Shown in pieces: positions 31,657-40,736 of a DNA stretch of 46,168 bases. The notes under the pieces were generated by a model, which was given only the letters and a program-made list of their open reading frames with translations, had not been told where the DNA came from and did no database searches. Numbering within the stretch: the stretch's first letter is position 1; every line of letters starts with the position of its first letter. The stretch covers positions 1 through 46,168 of the forward strand of contig DASVLJ010000004.1 in NCBI GenBank assembly GCA_036384915.1. The letters run 5' to 3'. The stretch is from PKWO01 sp036384915 (GTDB lineage: Bacteria > Pseudomonadota > Gammaproteobacteria > Burkholderiales > Burkholderiaceae_D). Both the position numbers and the translations under genes were made by a program.

Positions 31657-33756
31657 TTAAGAAGAAGTGGGTTGAGCCAGCGCTTCCATCAGGTATTGTT
31701 GCGCGGAAAACGCTTGCTGGCCGCTGCGCGGCTTGCGCGCATGGTAATGGCCGTCGGAATCCAGCTCCCAAGAATTGCTGTTGTCCTTGATATAGGGGTG
31801 CAAACCTTCCGTGATGACGCGCTTCTTCATATCCTTGTCCAAGACGGGGAAGGCGACTTCGATGCGGCGAAACAGGTTGCGGTTCATCCAGTCGGCGCTG
31901 GCGAGATATACGTCGTGCGCCAGGTCGTTGCGGAAGTAGAAGATGCGGCTGTGCTCGAGGAAGCGTCCGACGATGGAGCGCACGCGTATGTTTTCCGAAA
32001 GTCCCGGCACGCCGGGGCGCAGCGCGCAGGCGCCGCGCACGATCAAATCGATCTTTACGCCGTCTGAAGACGCCGCATACAGGGCGCGGATCACGGATTC
32101 GTCGAGCAGTGCATTCATCTTGGCGATGATCACGCCGGGCCGGCCTTCGCGCGCGATCTTGGCCTCATTGCGGATGGCGGCGATGAAATGCTTTTGCAGC
32201 GTGAACGGTGCCAGCCACAGATGTTGCAGTTTTTTCGGCTTGGTCAGGCTGGTCAGGTGGATGAAGATTTCATTGACTTCGCTACACAGTTCGGGATTGG
32301 CCGTCAGCAAACCGAAGTCGGTGTAGAGCTTGGTCGTGGTCGGGTGGTAATTGCCCGTGCCCAGGTGCGAATAGAAATTGAGTTTGCCGCTCTCGCGCCG
32401 GATCACGAATGCCATCTTGGCATGCGTCTTCAATCCGACCACGCCATATACGACTTGGGCGCCGACGCGCTCGAGCTTTTCGGCCCAGTTGATGTTGGCT
32501 TCCTCGTCGAAGCGTGCCATCAATTCCACGATCACGGTCACTTCCTTGCCGCGCTGAGCAGCCAGGATCAGCGACTCCATCAAGTCCGAGTTCATCCCGG
32601 TGCGGTAGATGGTTTGCTTGATCGCCACCACGTCGGGATCATAAGCCGCGGAGCGGATGAAGTCGACCACCGGCTGGAACGACTGGAACGGGTGATGCAG
32701 CAGGATGTCCTGCTTCTTCAGCATGGCGAACAAGTCCGCGCCCGCCAAGCGCGCCGGAAGGTGCGGAGTGAAAGCCGGGAAGCGCAAATCAGGGTGGCCG
32801 GCATTTTCGATCAATTGCGACAGGCGCACCATGTTGACGGGACCGTCGACTGCATAAAGGCGGGTGTTATCGATCCCGAACTGTTCGAGCAGGAATTTCG
32901 ACAAATGGGGAGGGCAATTCTTCGCTACTTCGAGCCGCACGGCGAAGCCGAATTGGCGGCTCTGCAATTCGCTTTGCAGTGCCTGGCGCAGGTTCTTGAC
33001 TTCCTCCTCATCGACCCACAGGTCGCTGTTGCGCGTGACGCGGAATTGCGAGTACGACAAAAGCTCGCGCCCGGTGAACATGTCGGCGATGTGGGCGTGG
33101 ATGACGGACGACAGCAGGCAAAACGTCACCCCGTCCTTGGACAGTTCCGACGGCAACTGGATCACGCGCGGCAACACGCGCGGCGCCTTGACGATGGCAA
33201 TTGCCGTGCCGCGCCCGAAAGCATCCTTGCCGGAGAGCTCGACGATGAAGTTCAAGCTCTTGTTGACGACTTGCGGAAACGGGTGGGCCGGGTCCAGGCC
33301 GATCGGCGTCAGGAGCGGGCGCACTTCGCGGTCAAAATAAGACTTGACCCAGGCGCGTTGCTCTTCGTTACGATCCTGATGTCTAAGTAAGTGAATGCCT
33401 TGTTTCGCCAGTTGCGGCAAGATCTCGTTCCACACGGAATATTGCTTCTCGACGATCTGGTGGCATTCGATGTTGGTGCGTTCCAGCGCAGGACCAAGGA
33501 CAGGCATGGTGGTTTGCTGTCCATCCATTTGGCCCTGGGCCAGCAGGCTGGCGATGCGGACCTCGAAGAATTCGTCGAGGTTGCTGCTGACGATGCAGAG
33601 GTAGCGCAAGCGCTCGAGCAAGGGTACGTTCGGATTCTCCGCTTGTGCCAGGACGCGGCGATTGAAGGCCAACTGCGATAGTTCGCGGTTCAAATAGATA
33701 CTGCTTTGGGGAATAGCCAGATCGGCTTGGCGATGCAGGACGCTTTTGTTATTCAT
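31657..33756 (-). CDS. ppk: Polyphosphate kinase 1
   Basis: A 699-residue enzyme that reversibly makes polyphosphate from ATP. Seen: the N-terminal domain (YLNRELSQLAFNRRVL, SNLDEFFEVRIA), RFDEEANINWAEKLE, the autophosphorylated His445 in GLKTHAKMAFV, and YSHLGTGNYHPTTTKLYTDFGLLT. The C-terminal domain holds the second phospholipase-D-like His region (SADWMNRNLFRRIE). Length is standard. It is transcribed away from pstS from a promoter with a near-perfect PhoB box, so polyphosphate synthesis should rise with phosphate limitation. SixA follows. Confidence 0.97.
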   Translation of the reverse strand: MNNKSVLHRQADLAIPQSSIYLNRELSQLAFNRRVLAQAENPNVPLLERLRYLCIVSSNLDEFFEVRIASLLAQGQMDGQQTTMPVLGPALERTNIECHQIVEKQYSVWNEILPQLAKQGIHLLRHQDRNEEQRAWVKSYFDREVRPLLTPIGLDPAHPFPQVVNKSLNFIVELSGKDAFGRGTAIAIVKAPRVLPRVIQLPSELSKDGVTFCLLSSVIHAHIADMFTGRELLSYSQFRVTRNSDLWVDEEEVKNLRQALQSELQSRQFGFAVRLEVAKNCPPHLSKFLLEQFGIDNTRLYAVDGPVNMVRLSQLIENAGHPDLRFPAFTPHLPARLAGADLFAMLKKQDILLHHPFQSFQPVVDFIRSAAYDPDVVAIKQTIYRTGMNSDLMESLILAAQRGKEVTVIVELMARFDEEANINWAEKLERVGAQVVYGVVGLKTHAKMAFVIRRESGKLNFYSHLGTGNYHPTTTKLYTDFGLLTANPELCSEVNEIFIHLTSLTKPKKLQHLWLAPFTLQKHFIAAIRNEAKIAREGRPGVIIAKMNALLDESVIRALYAASSDGVKIDLIVRGACALRPGVPGLSENIRVRSIVGRFLEHSRIFYFRNDLAHDVYLASADWMNRNLFRRIEVAFPVLDKDMKKRVITEGLHPYIKDNSNSWELDSDGHYHARKPRSGQQAFSAQQYLMEALAQPTSS

Positions 33757-33790
33757 TTGCCTATATTATAGTGACAAGCGATCAGAACCG

Positions 33791-33824
33791 AGTGTAAAGT
33801 GCATTTGTGACAGGTTAATGACAG
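33791..33824 (-). promoter_or_regulatory. PhoB-box promoter of ppk-sixA
   Basis: Read on the minus strand: CTGTCAT-TAAC-CTGTCAC (33824-33807), both half-sites matching the PhoB consensus, then a 10-bp gap and TACACT (33796-33791) as -10. The ppk ATG is 35 bases further on. This is the cleanest Pho box in the window. Confidence 0.85.
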
Positions 33825-33866
33825 AAAATGTCTTGAAATTCTCGATTTATGACACGATTTTTGGCT

Positions 33867-33900
33867 TCGTCATAAACGTGTCACATTACTTCGTTACAGT
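33867..33900 (+). promoter_or_regulatory. PhoB-box promoter of pstS
   Basis: TCGTCAT-AAAC-GTGTCAC (33867-33884) matches the PhoB consensus at 5 and 6 of 7 positions. A 10-bp gap leads to TACAGT (33895-33900) as -10. The pstS ATG is at 33939, preceded by AAGGGGAT. It stands back to back with the ppk Pho promoter. Confidence 0.75.
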
Positions 33901-33938
33901 TCGCAGCATTATTTAGCACTCCAACAAGGGGATAAACG

Positions 33939-34973
33939 ATGCGACTGAATCAACTCTTCAAGGCTGCTACCCTGAGCCTGGCACTTGCCGCAACTTCTGT
34001 TTTCGCTGCAGATATGACCGGCGCGGGCGCCACCTTTCCGGCCCCAGTTTACGCCAAGTGGGCAGAATCTTACAAAGCAGCAACCGGTAATGGCTTGAAC
34101 TATCAAGCCATCGGCTCGGGCGGCGGCATCAAGCAAATCAAGGCCAAGACCGTCGATTTCGGCGCGTCGGACATGCCGCTGAAAGGCGAGGAGCTCGACG
34201 CCGATGGCCTGATCCAGTTCCCGATGGTGATGGGCGGCGTGGTGCCGGTGGTCTTCCTCGACGGCGTCAAAGCCGGCGAAATGAAGCTGACCGGTGAAGT
34301 GCTGGGCAACATCTACCTGGGCAAGATTACCAAGTGGAACGACCCCGCCATCGTCGCGCTGAACCCCGGGGTGAAGCTGCCGGCCGACGATATCACCGTG
34401 GTGCACCGCGCCGACGGCTCGGGCACTTCCTTCCTGTTCACCGATTACTTGTCCAAGACCAACGCCGAATTTCAGAAGACAGTCGGCGCCGGCACCGCTG
34501 TCAAGTGGCCGGTTGGCGTGGGCGGCAAGGGTAATGACGGCGTCGCGGCCAACGTGACCCGCATCAAGGGTTCGATCGGCTACGTCGAATACGCCTATGC
34601 CAAGAAGAACAAGATGGAATACGCACAGTTGAAGAACCATGACGGCCAATTCGTCGAACCCACCGAAGAAAGCTTCAAGGCTGCCGCTTCGGGCGCAGAC
34701 TGGACCAAGACTCCGGGCTTCGGTGTGGTGCTGACCGACCAGGCCGGCAAGGCCAGCTGGCCCATCACGGGCGCCACTTTCATCCTGATGCACAAGGTGG
34801 AAGCCAATGCCGCCAGCGCCAAGGAAGTGCTGAAGTTCTTCGACTGGTCTTACAAGAACGGTACGGCTGCCGCTGTGGAACTCGATTACGTTCCGATGCC
34901 CGCTTCGGTGATCAAGCAAGTCGAGGAATCCTGGAAGCAGGTAAAGGACGGTTCCGGCAAGGCCGTCTGGTAA
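33939..34973 (+). CDS. pstS: Phosphate-binding periplasmic protein
   Basis: A 344-residue high-affinity phosphate-binding protein of the PstSCAB ABC importer. The signal peptide is cleaved near SVFA-AD. Seen: MTGAGATFPAPVYAKW, the phosphate-contacting IGSGGGIKQIKAKTVDFGASD and HRADGSGTSFLFTDYLSK (Thr/Ser/Asp/Arg ligands). It heads pstSCAB-phoU-phoB-phoR behind a PhoB box. A strong hairpin between pstS and pstC should make its transcript more abundant than the membrane genes, as expected for a binding protein. Confidence 0.97.
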   Translation: MRLNQLFKAATLSLALAATSVFAADMTGAGATFPAPVYAKWAESYKAATGNGLNYQAIGSGGGIKQIKAKTVDFGASDMPLKGEELDADGLIQFPMVMGGVVPVVFLDGVKAGEMKLTGEVLGNIYLGKITKWNDPAIVALNPGVKLPADDITVVHRADGSGTSFLFTDYLSKTNAEFQKTVGAGTAVKWPVGVGGKGNDGVAANVTRIKGSIGYVEYAYAKKNKMEYAQLKNHDGQFVEPTEESFKAAASGADWTKTPGFGVVLTDQAGKASWPITGATFILMHKVEANAASAKEVLKFFDWSYKNGTAAAVELDYVPMPASVIKQVEESWKQVKDGSGKAVW

Positions 34974-34997
34974 GCACACATTAAATAGAAGTATCTC

Positions 34998-35031
34998 GGG
35001 CTGCATTCCACAGGAATGCGGCCCATTTGTT
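34998..35031 (+). terminator. Intercistronic hairpin between pstS and pstC
   Basis: GGGCTGCATTCC (34998-35009) pairs with GGAATGCGGCCC (35013-35024) through 12 pairs including one G-U, around a 3-base ACA loop, and ATTTGTT follows. It lies 25 bases after the pstS stop and 31 before the pstC ATG. It probably acts as a partial terminator or as a 3' stabiliser of pstS mRNA. Confidence 0.75.
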
Positions 35032-35055
35032 CAACGTTTGTCGACGTCTCACTTC

Positions 35056-36075
35056 ATGAGTGCAAATTTGGCCACAACCGACAATTCCGCGGCAGCGGCC
35101 GGGGTGCATGACGCTTCAAAAGTCACTCCCGGGCAGATGGCGATGATGCGCAAGCAGCGCATCCAGGATTACATCTTCCACAAGATTACGTTCGGGTTCG
35201 CGCTCTCGGTGCTCGTGGTGCTGGCCGGCATCATCATCTCCTTGGTGTATGCCTCCATCCCCATTTTCAGCCACTCCGGTTTCAGTTTCCTCACGGGCAT
35301 GGAATGGGACCCCGTCAACGACAATTTCACGGCGCTGATCGCCATCGTCGGCACCCTGGTTACGTCGGCCATCGCACTCCTGGTGGCTTTCCCGATCAGC
35401 TTCGGCATTGCGCTGTTCCTGACCGAAATTTGCCCCGCCTGGCTACGCCGCCCGATGGGCACGGCGATCGAACTGCTGGCCGGCATTCCCTCCATCATCT
35501 ACGGTATGTGGGGCTTGTTTGAATTCGTGCCGTTTTCGGCGAAATACCTTGAGCCTTTCCTCAAGCATACGCTGGGCTGGATTCCCGGCATCGGCGTCTT
35601 GTTCTCCGGCCCCGCAACCGGCCTGGGCATGTTGACGGCCGGCTTGGTGCTGGCCCTGATGATCATCCCCTTCATCGCATCGGTCATGCGCGACGTGTTC
35701 GAGGTGGTGCCGGCGGTGCTGAAGGAATCGGCTTACGGCTTGGGCTGCACGAGGTGGGAAGTGGTGCGCAAGATCGTGCTTCCCTATACCAAGGTCGGCG
35801 TGGTCGGCGGCATGATGCTGGGCCTGGGCCGTGCCTTGGGCGAGACCATGGCCGTTACCTTCGTGATCGGCAATGCCAACCAGCTCTCGCCATCTCTTTT
35901 TTCCGCCGGCAACAGCATTGCTTCCTTGCTGGCCAATGAGTTCGGCGAGGCGAGCGATCCGCTGCACGTTTCGGCCCTGCTGGCCCTTGGCCTGATCCTG
36001 TTCATCCTGACGTTCATCGTCCTGGCCGGCGCAAAGCTGCTGTTGGCCAGCATGGCACGCCGCGAAGGAGCCTGA
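35056..36075 (+). CDS. pstC: Phosphate ABC transporter permease PstC
   Basis: A 339-residue inner-membrane permease. After a polar N-terminal tail of about 45 residues, six hydrophobic segments follow, starting at ITFGFALSVLVVLAGIIISL. Seen: IAIVGTLVTSAIALLVAFPISFGIALFLTE, LLAGIPSIIYGMWGLF, and the coupling loop ESAYGLGCTRWEVVRKIVLPY with GLGRALGETMAVTFVIGN. Start choice is uncertain: ATG 35056 has no good ribosome site, and an in-frame TTG at 35038 is possible. Expression may depend on read-through past the hairpin after pstS. Confidence 0.94.
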   Translation: MSANLATTDNSAAAAGVHDASKVTPGQMAMMRKQRIQDYIFHKITFGFALSVLVVLAGIIISLVYASIPIFSHSGFSFLTGMEWDPVNDNFTALIAIVGTLVTSAIALLVAFPISFGIALFLTEICPAWLRRPMGTAIELLAGIPSIIYGMWGLFEFVPFSAKYLEPFLKHTLGWIPGIGVLFSGPATGLGMLTAGLVLALMIIPFIASVMRDVFEVVPAVLKESAYGLGCTRWEVVRKIVLPYTKVGVVGGMMLGLGRALGETMAVTFVIGNANQLSPSLFSAGNSIASLLANEFGEASDPLHVSALLALGLILFILTFIVLAGAKLLLASMARREGA

Positions 36076-36078
36076 CCC

Positions 36079-36939
36079 ATGTCCCCGATTTACCGCCGCC
36101 GTGTTTTGGTGCACCGCATCGGCATCAGCCTCTCTGTCCTGGCCATGGCCTTCGGCGTGGGTGCGCTGCTCTGGATTCTTGCCATGCTGTTGTATCGCGG
36201 CCTGGGTGCGTTCAGCATCCACATGTTTACCCAGACTACGCCGACGCAGGGCCGGGTTCCCGGTGCCGACGATGCCGGCGGCTTGCTCAACCCCATCGTC
36301 GGCAGCCTGATGATGGTCGGCGTGGGTACCTTGATCAGCACGCCGGTCGGCATCCTCGCCGGTATCTACCTCGCCGAATACGGCGACCGCAGCTGGATCG
36401 CCAAGGTGACACGCTTCGTGACCGACATCATGCTGTCGGCGCCGTCCATCGTCATCGGCCTGTTCGTGTATGCCATCTATGTGCTGCGCGTCGGGCACTT
36501 CTCCGGCTGGGCCGGCAGCATCGCCTTGTCCCTGATCGCTATCCCCGTGGTGGTCCGTGCGACCGACAATATGCTCAACCTGGTGCCGACCAGCTTGCGC
36601 GAGGCTGCGTATGCCTTGGGTGCGCCGCACTGGAAGGTCGCCCTGCTGGTGCGCTTGCGTGCGGTCAAGGCCGGCGTGATGACCGGTGTGCTGCTCGCGG
36701 TGGCGCGTATCGCCGGCGAAACCGCTCCTTTGCTGTACACGGCGCTCAACAACCAGTTCCTCAGCTTCAATTTGAATCCGCCCATGGCCAATCTGCCCAA
36801 ATTCATCAACGACTCTGCCGTGAGCGTCGACGACAACCTGGTGAGCCTGGGCTGGGGCGGTGCGCTCCTGATCACTTTCAGCGTGCTGACGCTGAATATC
36901 GTGTCGAGAACTTTCTCGTCGCAAAAGACCCCGAGCTAA
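36079..36939 (+). CDS. pstA: Phosphate ABC transporter permease PstA
   Basis: A 286-residue inner-membrane partner of PstC. Seen: a first helix near residue 15, LNPIVGSLMMVGVGTLISTPVGILAGIYLAEY, LSAPSIVIGLFVYAI, and the coupling loop EAAYALGAPHWKVALLVRL followed by ARIAGETAPLLYTALNN. It starts 3 bp after pstC, with AAGGAG inside the end of that gene, so the two are translated together. Confidence 0.96.
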   Translation: MSPIYRRRVLVHRIGISLSVLAMAFGVGALLWILAMLLYRGLGAFSIHMFTQTTPTQGRVPGADDAGGLLNPIVGSLMMVGVGTLISTPVGILAGIYLAEYGDRSWIAKVTRFVTDIMLSAPSIVIGLFVYAIYVLRVGHFSGWAGSIALSLIAIPVVVRATDNMLNLVPTSLREAAYALGAPHWKVALLVRLRAVKAGVMTGVLLAVARIAGETAPLLYTALNNQFLSFNLNPPMANLPKFINDSAVSVDDNLVSLGWGGALLITFSVLTLNIVSRTFSSQKTPS

Positions 36940-36970
36940 CTCTGTATCCATTATCGACTTATCAACCGTC

Positions 36971-37756
36971 ATGTCCAATCCCATTCCCGCGAAGCCAGAG
37001 CTGAAAAAGACGATTGAAATTTCCGGATTGAATTTCTTTTACGGAAATTTCCAGGGTTTGAAGCACATCAACCTCAACGTCTACGACAAGAAGGTCACGG
37101 CTTTCATTGGCCCCTCGGGCTGCGGCAAGTCGACGCTGCTGCGCACCTTGAACCGCATGTACGACCTCTATCCCGGCCAGCGCGCCGAGGGCAAGATCCT
37201 GTACAACGGGCACAACATCCTCGACGCGGACCAGGACGTCAACATGCTGCGTGCCAAGGTCGGCATGGTGTTCCAGAAGCCCACGCCGTTTCCGATGACG
37301 GTCTACGACAACATCGCCTTCGGCGTGCGCCTCTATGAAAACCTGTCCAAGGGCGAGATGGACGAGCGTATTGAATGGGCCTTGAACAAGGCCGCGCTCT
37401 GGACCGAGGTCAAAGACAAGTTGCACAAGAGCGGCCTCGGCTTGTCCGGCGGCCAGCAGCAGCGCCTGTGCATCGCGCGCGGCGTGGCGGTCAAGCCCGA
37501 CGTGCTCCTGCTGGACGAACCGACCTCGGCGCTCGACCCGATCTCGACGGCCAAGATCGAGGAATTGATCAGCGAATTGAAGGGCGACTACACCATCGTG
37601 ATCGTGACGCACAACATGCAGCAAGCCGCACGTTGCTCCGATTACACCGCTTACATGTACCTGGGCGAACTCGTCGAATTCGGCGATACCGATCAGATCT
37701 TCATGAATCCGGACCGGAAGGAAACGCAGGACTACATCACCGGCCGCTTCGGTTGA
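36971..37756 (+). CDS. pstB: Phosphate ABC transporter ATPase PstB
   Basis: A 261-residue ABC ATPase powering phosphate import. Seen: LNFFYGNFQGLKHINL, Walker A GPSGCGKST, Q-loop GMVFQKPTPFPMTVYDN, ABC signature LSGGQQQRLCIARG, Walker B VLLLDEPTSALDP, and the switch His in IVIVTHNMQQAARCSDY. Length is typical. It follows pstA by 31 bp in the pst operon. The active PstSCAB complex also carries the phosphate signal to PhoR through PhoU. Confidence 0.97.
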   Translation: MSNPIPAKPELKKTIEISGLNFFYGNFQGLKHINLNVYDKKVTAFIGPSGCGKSTLLRTLNRMYDLYPGQRAEGKILYNGHNILDADQDVNMLRAKVGMVFQKPTPFPMTVYDNIAFGVRLYENLSKGEMDERIEWALNKAALWTEVKDKLHKSGLGLSGGQQQRLCIARGVAVKPDVLLLDEPTSALDPISTAKIEELISELKGDYTIVIVTHNMQQAARCSDYTAYMYLGELVEFGDTDQIFMNPDRKETQDYITGRFG

Positions 37757-37821
37757 TTCCGGCGCGCCAGGTGAACCAAAACATTCGAGCGAGAACAGGT
37801 ATTCAAGTAAGGAGAAACCCG

Positions 37822-38550
37822 ATGACGGGCGAACATTCATCCAAACAATTCGACCAGGACCTGGAAGACATCCGTTCCAAGGTACTCCTGATGGGCGGCC
37901 TGGTGGAAAGCCAGTTTTCCGATGCCATCAGCTGCCTGCGCAGCGGCAACACGGAGCAGGCTTCGCAAATCATCAAGGCCGACGAAAACGTCAACCGTCT
38001 GGAGGTGACGTTAGACGATTCCTGCAGCCACCTGATCGTGCGCCGCCAGCCGGCCGCCAACGATTTGCGCACCATCATGGCCACCATCAAGGTCATCACC
38101 GACCTTGAGCGCATCGGCGACGAGGCGACCAAGATTGCGCGCGCCGCGATGAACATCCAGGGCCGCGGCGTGACCACGATCAACCAGTACGGCACCATCC
38201 GCGTGATGGCGCAATCGACGGGCGCCATGCTGCGCGAAGCGCTCGACGCCTTCGCCCGCCTCGATGAAAAGCACGCCGCCCAGATCATCGGCAAGGACGA
38301 AGTGGTCGACCATGAATTCCGCTCCATCATGCGCAACATGATCACCTTCATGATGGAAGACCCGCGCACCATTTCGACCGCGCTCGACACGCTGTGGGTC
38401 GCCAAGGCGATCGAACGCATCGGCGACCATTGCAAGAACATCGCCGAATACGTGATCTACGTCGTCGAAGGCAAGGATATTCGCCATACCAACTTCGGCG
38501 GCAGCAAGCCCGACGCGGCTGCAGCCACGCCGGAAGCGAAGCAGGACTGA
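37822..38550 (+). CDS. phoU: Phosphate regulator PhoU
   Basis: A 242-residue all-helical protein with two repeated three-helix bundles, each with a metal-binding motif (TDLERIGDEATKIAR and AKAIERIGDHCKNIAEY). PhoU links the Pst transporter to PhoR and keeps the regulon off when phosphate is plentiful. ATG 37822 is set by AAGGAG upstream; the frame stays open further 5'. It sits between pstB and phoB, the usual order in this group. Confidence 0.96.
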   Translation: MTGEHSSKQFDQDLEDIRSKVLLMGGLVESQFSDAISCLRSGNTEQASQIIKADENVNRLEVTLDDSCSHLIVRRQPAANDLRTIMATIKVITDLERIGDEATKIARAAMNIQGRGVTTINQYGTIRVMAQSTGAMLREALDAFARLDEKHAAQIIGKDEVVDHEFRSIMRNMITFMMEDPRTISTALDTLWVAKAIERIGDHCKNIAEYVIYVVEGKDIRHTNFGGSKPDAAAATPEAKQD

Positions 38551-38555
38551 GGACG

Positions 38556-39245
38556 ATGGCTGCGGACAAGACCACCATCCTCGTCGTCGAAGACGAGCCG
38601 GCGATCGTTGAACTGGTCAGCTTCACCCTGAAGGAGGCGGGCTGGAATCCGGTGGCGGCGCACAACGTCAACGACGCCTGGGAATTCATCCAGCGCCGCA
38701 CACCGCACCTGGTGTTGCTCGACTGGATGCTGCCGGACCAGACAGGTCTGCGCTTCCTCTCGCGCCTCAGGAGCGACAGGACGTACAACGACCTTCCCGT
38801 CATCATGCTGACCGCCAAGAGTATGGAAGAAGACAAGATCGCCGGCCTCGACAATGGCGCCGACGATTACGTCACCAAGCCTTTTTCGCCGCGCGAGCTG
38901 ACGGCGCGCATCAATGCGCTATTGCGGCGCAAGACTCCCGAGCATTCGCAAAGCGTCATGTCGGCCGGCGCGGTCAAGCTCGACCCTGTCAGCTGCAACG
39001 TCAGCATCGCCGAGCAAAAAATCGACATCGGCCATGCCGAATTCAAGCTGCTCAAGTTCTTCCTTGCCCATCCGGACCGCGTGTTTTCGCGCAGCCAGCT
39101 GCTTGACAAGGTGTGGGGCGACCACGTCGTGATCGAGGAGCGAACGGTCGACGTACACGTGTTGCGTCTGCGCAAAGCATTGAAGGAAGCCGAATACCTG
39201 ATCAAGACAGTACGCAGCGTCGGGTATATGCTTAGCGAGAAGTAA
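38556..39245 (+). CDS. phoB: Phosphate response regulator PhoB
   Basis: A 229-residue OmpR-type regulator. The receiver has ILVVEDEPAI, phospho-acceptor D56 in LLDWMLPDQTG, T in MLTAKS and K in VTKPFSPREL. The C-terminal winged helix has HAEFKLLKFFLAHPDRVFSRSQLLDKVWG and RTVDVHVLRLRKAL, the DNA-recognition region. It is the likely activator of the PhoB boxes found at the olsB-like, ppk and pstS promoters. It starts 5 bp after phoU; GAGGA spans the phoU stop. Confidence 0.96.
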   Translation: MAADKTTILVVEDEPAIVELVSFTLKEAGWNPVAAHNVNDAWEFIQRRTPHLVLLDWMLPDQTGLRFLSRLRSDRTYNDLPVIMLTAKSMEEDKIAGLDNGADDYVTKPFSPRELTARINALLRRKTPEHSQSVMSAGAVKLDPVSCNVSIAEQKIDIGHAEFKLLKFFLAHPDRVFSRSQLLDKVWGDHVVIEERTVDVHVLRLRKALKEAEYLIKTVRSVGYMLSEK

Positions 39246-39330
39246 GGACCGTCTTTGCCGTCATGGCGCTGCGAACGTGATTATCGCCTTTGCCATGGTT
39301 GTGCGCCTTTATCGACTTTAAAGCGAGCCT

Positions 39331-40659
39331 ATGAGTCCGCAATTGCTGTTCTGGGTGCCCGCCGCACTGCGCATGTCGCTGCTGGTGGTCGGGTCCCTGA
39401 TCCTTTGGTTTTTCTTCGGCCCGGCAATCGGGCTGGGAGCAGGGCTGTTCGGCGCCTGCCTCATGGTCTACGTGCAATTGCACTATCTGTTCCGCCTGGC
39501 CGGCTGGCTCGACAATCCCCAAAGCGAAAAACTGCCCGACGGCTGGGGCGCCTGGACCGACATCTTTTCGCGCCTGTACCGCCTGCGCCGCGACGATGAG
39601 AAAAACCGCACCGAACTGACCGAATGGCTGGCACGCTTCCGTCAGGCCATGAGCCTGTTGCCCGACGGCGTCGTCATCATGGACGACGTGCTGTTCCTCG
39701 AATGGTGCAACCCTGCGGCGGAACGCCATCTCGGCTTGAAAAACAGCCGCGACAAGGGAATGCGCGTGACCAACCTGATCCGCAATCCCGACTTCATGGA
39801 TTACATTATCCTCGGGCGTTACGAACAGCCGCTCACACTCTCGCTGCGCGAACGCAAGCTGATTGTGCAGATCATCCCCTTCGAAAACCGGCGCCAGATC
39901 CTCGTCACGCACGACGTGACCGAGTCGGAGCGCATCGAAATGATGCGGCGCGACTTCATCGCCAACGCTTCGCACGAATTGCGCACGCCCTTGACCGTGA
40001 TCAACGGTTTCCTCGAAATCGCCTCGGGACAAGCCAACCTCGACCCGGCCACGCGCGCGGCCCACATCAAGCTCATGAGCGAGCAGGGCCACCGCATGCA
40101 AAACCTGGTCGAAGACATGCTGACCCTGACGCGCCTGGAATCGATCGATTACCCGTTGCGGCCGGAACGCGTCGCCATCGGCCCGCTGCTCGACCAGATA
40201 CTCGAAGAAACCAAGGCCTTGTCCGCCGGGCGCCACACCATCACGCTGCATGCCGACTGTCCCGACATCCGCGGCAGCGCCGACGAGCTGCGCAGCGCCT
40301 TCGGCAACCTCGCTTCGAACGCTGTGCGCTACACGCCCGAAGGCGGCGCGATCACGATCTATTGGCGCATGGGCCCCAACGGACCGCAGTACGCCGTGCA
40401 GGACACCGGTATCGGCATCCAGGCTGAACACATTTCGCGCCTGACCGAGCGCTTCTACCGCGTCGACAAAAGCCGTTCGCGCGAAACGCAGGGAACGGGC
40501 CTGGGTCTGGCCATCGTCAAGCATGTGCTGCTGCGCCACGATGCGGTGCTGACCATCGAGTCGAAGCCGGAGCAGGGCAGCACCTTCACCGTCACCTTCC
40601 CGATGACGGCGGTAGTGCCGGCGACGTCGGACAGCAGTAACGAAATTCTCGCCGAATGA
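39331..40659 (+). CDS. phoR: Phosphate sensor histidine kinase PhoR
   Basis: A 442-residue inner-membrane kinase. Two hydrophobic segments lie within the first 60 residues with almost no periplasmic loop, as in PhoR, which senses phosphate through PstSCAB-PhoU. A charged linker and a PAS domain (MSLLPDGVVIMDDVLFLEWCN) follow. The kinase core has H215 (NASHELRTPLTVINGFLEI), NLASNAVRYTPEGG, DTGIGI, RFYRVDKSRSRETQGTGLGLAIVKH. It lies 85 bp after phoB on the same strand. The gap shows no terminator. Confidence 0.95.
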   Translation: MSPQLLFWVPAALRMSLLVVGSLILWFFFGPAIGLGAGLFGACLMVYVQLHYLFRLAGWLDNPQSEKLPDGWGAWTDIFSRLYRLRRDDEKNRTELTEWLARFRQAMSLLPDGVVIMDDVLFLEWCNPAAERHLGLKNSRDKGMRVTNLIRNPDFMDYIILGRYEQPLTLSLRERKLIVQIIPFENRRQILVTHDVTESERIEMMRRDFIANASHELRTPLTVINGFLEIASGQANLDPATRAAHIKLMSEQGHRMQNLVEDMLTLTRLESIDYPLRPERVAIGPLLDQILEETKALSAGRHTITLHADCPDIRGSADELRSAFGNLASNAVRYTPEGGAITIYWRMGPNGPQYAVQDTGIGIQAEHISRLTERFYRVDKSRSRETQGTGLGLAIVKHVLLRHDAVLTIESKPEQGSTFTVTFPMTAVVPATSDSSNEILAE

Positions 40660-40736
40660 ATGGACTCAGCATGAGCTATTGAGGCGGAGCAAGTTAGGCT
40701 AGAATTCGCCTACCCGCTTCAATTCCGCCCATTTCC

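Noticed and set aside
33849..33855. Extra GTGTCAT half-site on the minus strand between ppk and pstS
   Set aside because: The second half-site 11 bp on (CGAGAAT) does not match, so it is not a full Pho box.
35443..36984. Minus-strand frame of 513 codons over pstC/pstA
   Set aside because: Gln/His/Asp-rich shadow of two clear permease genes.
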